A stretch of 7,402 nucleotides of DNA from an uncultured Coriobacteriaceae bacterium (lineage in GTDB: Bacteria > Actinomycetota > Coriobacteriia > Coriobacteriales > Atopobiaceae), in assembly GCA_947367165.1 (NCBI GenBank), contig CANBCO010000014.1, positions 1 through 7,402 of the forward strand, read 5' to 3'. The notes below the pieces were generated by a model. The model did not search any database and had not been told where the DNA came from. It saw nothing but the letters and a program-made list of their open reading frames with translations. Below are positions 6,098-7,402 of this stretch, one piece after another (position 1 is the first letter of the stretch; each line of letters starts with the position of its first letter). The position numbers were made by a program, and so were the translations under genes.

Positions 6098-6101
6098 GGA
6101 G
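6098..6101 (+). promoter_or_regulatory. RBS fixing the start of paralogue 2 at 6108
   Basis: GGAG, six nucleotides before ATG 6108. The in-frame TTG at 6096 overlaps this RBS and lacks one of its own. Starting at 6108 also lines the N-terminus up exactly with paralogue 1 (Cys at 3, 6, 17, 20 in both). Confidence 0.75.
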
Positions 6102-6107
6102 ATTTGT

Positions 6108-7031
6108 ATGATTTGTAATCAATGTGGAACACAAAACCCTGAGGGCGTGCAGTATTGCAGACAGTGCGGTGCTAAATTGCAGCCTGTCCCAAATAGGACT
6201 GCAGCACAACAGCAACAGCAAGTTGCTCCTCAGCAATCACAAAGCCAGCCTACCTTTCAGCAATCTGTGGCACAACAGCCAGTAAAACCGTCCCCGTTTG
6301 CTGGATTTTTTGTTCAAGATCAAACGTCTGCAAGCATATTAAGCAGAACCGCTATTTTGGGCGTAATCACAAGTGCTTTGGCTATTATTGCGGTGTCTAA
6401 ACCCTTTTTAACGCTCTATACTTGCCCTGCAACGTACTCGTTCTCTTCCCTTTTGCCATTTGGAAACGCTTCTTTATCTCAAAGCGAAGACCTTGCTGCT
6501 ACATACAACAGTTTGTTTGGAGGTGCGGGTTGGCTTATTTTCCTCTCTGTTGTATTGCTTGTTGCAGGAGCAGCCGGAATACTGTTAAGTATTCATTATT
6601 TTTTGCAACCTTGTTGCAAAAACAAGCTTCACAAATTGCTTTTTAACTGTGTGTATTTTGTCATTTTACTTGCTTCTTTATATCTTATGTCTATTCTTTG
6701 GGTGTATGTGGCCACAGCGGCTTCTAGTTCTTCAGCTTTTGTAGGCCAGGCAGTCTTTTTCTTTTTTCTTGCCGCTACGCTAGCTTTCACACTATTGGTT
6801 TGGCACCCTGCGCCCATTGCAAAGGTAACACAAAATCCGGCACCTAAGGCAACGCCTGTACAGCCAGCTGTTTCGCAGCAACCAATCTCGTCTTCGCAAT
6901 CGCCTGCACAGCAGCCTGCATCGCAACCACCTGCCCAGTCGGTCACATCCCAGCAAGCAACACAGCAACCTGCACAACAGACACCCGTACAACAAACGCC
7001 GCACAATCCTGGTGCCCCAACTGCACAGTAG
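6108..7031 (+). CDS. Zinc-ribbon, Gln-rich, four-TM membrane protein with long Pro/Gln tail (paralogue 2)
   Basis: This 307-residue protein has the same plan as its upstream neighbour. It has a zinc ribbon with Cys3, Cys6, Cys17 and Cys20 (CGTQNPEGVQYCRQCGA) and a Gln-rich linker (about 30-60). A conserved GFF precedes TM1, and four hydrophobic segments lie at about 81-105, 138-163, 176-200 and 211-232. The TM2-TM3 loop is basic with a Cys-Cys pair (CCKNKLHK). It differs by an added C-terminal tail (about 234-307) made almost wholly of Gln, Pro, Ala, Ser and Thr, predicted disordered and cytoplasmic. Identity between the two outside the zinc ribbon is low by eye, so the duplication is old. 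The gap to paralogue 1 is 24 nt with no terminator, so they form an operon, closed by the hairpin at 7062-7096. Function is unknown; a hetero-oligomeric membrane complex is a reasonable guess only. Confidence 0.9.
   Translation: MICNQCGTQNPEGVQYCRQCGAKLQPVPNRTAAQQQQQVAPQQSQSQPTFQQSVAQQPVKPSPFAGFFVQDQTSASILSRTAILGVITSALAIIAVSKPFLTLYTCPATYSFSSLLPFGNASLSQSEDLAATYNSLFGGAGWLIFLSVVLLVAGAAGILLSIHYFLQPCCKNKLHKLLFNCVYFVILLASLYLMSILWVYVATAASSSSAFVGQAVFFFFLAATLAFTLLVWHPAPIAKVTQNPAPKATPVQPAVSQQPISSSQSPAQQPASQPPAQSVTSQQATQQPAQQTPVQQTPHNPGAPTAQ
6600..6622. repeat. Perfect 10-bp inverted repeat inside paralogue 2
   Basis: TTTTTGCAAC (6600-6609) and GTTGCAAAAA (6613-6622) are exact reverse complements separated by only CTT. 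The segment encodes the TM2-TM3 loop (FLQPCCKNK). It is not followed by a T-run on either strand. Confidence 0.75.
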
Positions 7032-7037
7032 CCTGTG

Positions 7038-7047
7038 GGTTTCTCGG
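7038..7047 (+). repeat. GGTTTCTCGG motif copy (intergenic)
   Basis: An exact copy seven nucleotides after the stop codon ending at 7031 and before the terminator hairpin, within the 13-mer shared with 5132-5144. Confidence 0.7.
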
Positions 7048-7061
7048 AAATATCTTTGTGA

Positions 7062-7096
7062 AAGCCGCCCCTGTTTGTTTATGGCACGGGCGGCTT
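7062..7096 (+). terminator. Strong hairpin ending the zinc-ribbon operon
   Basis: AAGCCGCCC (7062-7070) pairs perfectly with GGGCGGCTT (7088-7096). After a C/C mismatch, three further pairs can extend the stem toward the loop. The 3' side runs on as ATTGCC, so the T-tract is poor; on the minus strand a short T-run follows instead. The position 30 nt after a stop codon favours an intrinsic or assisted terminator. Confidence 0.65.
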
Positions 7097-7123
7097 ATTG
7101 CCACGTAAACATTCTCTGCAACC

Positions 7124-7135
7124 TTTTGTACAAAA
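7124..7135. promoter_or_regulatory. 12-bp palindrome TTTTGTACAAAA before the last gene
   Basis: A perfect 12-bp palindrome lies five nucleotides upstream of a -10-like box TAAAAT (7140-7145), which precedes the ATG at 7182 by 37 nt. The position suits an operator. No good -35 is recognisable. Confidence 0.4.
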
Positions 7136-7165
7136 CAAGTAAAATAGGTGTAGGAAAAAAGATTG

Positions 7166-7173
7166 AAAAGGAG
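7166..7173 (+). promoter_or_regulatory. RBS for the last gene
   Basis: AAAAGGAG, eight nucleotides before ATG 7182. It supports this start for an incomplete gene. Confidence 0.75.
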
Positions 7174-7181
7174 TGTTTTGT

Positions 7182-7402
7182 ATGACCTCGCAAACAAAAG
7201 CAACCAAACAAGTTGCGCCTTTAACCAAGTATAGAATTGCAGGATGGGGCGCAATTGCGGGGAGCGTTCTGGTATGTATTACCGCATATGTGCGATTAGT
7301 AAAGGTGCCGGGAGCTCGCTTTTCTCTTCTTGATTATGCCGTGGGGTTTCTCGGAAAAATTTGCATGCTGTTCTCAGGAGTCCCAGCCTCGCAAAAAAGG
7401 TA
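7182..7402 (+). CDS. N-terminal part of an unknown membrane protein, cut by the window edge
   Basis: The frame is open for 73 codons from ATG 7182 to the right edge, with a clear RBS. The protein begins with a basic, Thr/Gln-rich stretch (MTSQTKATKQVAPLTKYR). A hydrophobic segment at about 20-37 (AGWGAIAGSVLVCITAYV) and a second weakly hydrophobic stretch (FSLLDYAVGFLGKICMLF, about 47-64) follow. There is no zinc ribbon, so it is not a third copy of the upstream paralogues. It is separated from them by the hairpin at 7062-7096 and probably has its own promoter. I do not recognise the family, and the missing C-terminus prevents more. Confidence 0.7.
   Translation, partial: MTSQTKATKQVAPLTKYRIAGWGAIAGSVLVCITAYVRLVKVPGARFSLLDYAVGFLGKICMLFSGVPASQKR
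7345..7354 (+). repeat. GGTTTCTCGG motif copy (coding)
   Basis: An exact copy inside the partial gene at the right edge, where it encodes part of VGFLGK. The context GTGG-GGTTTCTCGGAAA resembles the copy at 7038-7047. Confidence 0.65.

Noticed and set aside
6096..6107. TTG start at 6096 for paralogue 2
   Set aside because: It overlaps the GGAG that serves ATG 6108, and the extra four residues break the exact N-terminal match with paralogue 1.
6629..7006. Cys-rich 125-codon open frame on the minus strand
   Set aside because: Its Cys and Gly runs are the reverse of CAG/CAA-rich codons in the Pro/Gln tail of paralogue 2; no RBS or family.

Overview
The window is about 7.4 kb with moderate GC (mid-40s percent by eye). 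It looks like a chromosomal segment of a Gram-positive bacterium. The TypA sequence, the tryptophan/tyrosine-rich cell-wall-binding repeats on an L,D-transpeptidase, and the zinc-ribbon/Gln-rich membrane proteins fit Coriobacteriia (Atopobium/Olsenella-like Actinomycetota). That assignment is inference from sequence style, not from a search. There are no transposases, integrases, phage genes or CRISPR arrays.

Layout. (1) 1-1727 (+): the translational GTPase gene typA/bipA, missing only its first roughly 40 codons and the P-loop. (2) 1834-3000 (+): a double-SIS sugar-phosphate isomerase/deaminase of the AgaS type. It is followed after about 30 nt by (3) 3031-4131 (+): a secreted L,D-transpeptidase carrying eight cell-wall-binding repeats. 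These two probably form a transcription unit. (4) 4147-4334 (-): two tandem tRNA-Ser genes (anticodons CGA and GGA) pointing toward the transpeptidase gene. (5) 4469-5113 (+): a membrane-anchored extracytoplasmic protein of unknown function, divergent from the tRNAs, with overlapping promoter elements. (6) 5292-6083 and 6108-7031 (+): a tandem pair of paralogous proteins, each with an N-terminal zinc ribbon, a Gln-rich linker and four membrane segments, closed by a strong hairpin at 7062-7096. (7) 7182 to the right edge (+): the start of another small membrane protein.

Beyond translation (TypA, tRNAs), the theme is the cell envelope: a peptidoglycan cross-linking enzyme anchored to wall polymers, an amino-sugar-phosphate enzyme beside it, and four membrane or exported proteins of unknown function.

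The most unexpected signal is not a gene. The 10-mer GGTTTCTCGG occurs four times exactly (1748-1757 on -, 5135-5144, 7038-7047, 7345-7354). Two more copies carry one extra T (575-585, and 4668-4678 on -). Three of the exact copies lie just after stop codons. The tandem zinc-ribbon four-TM pair is the best candidate for an undescribed protein system.
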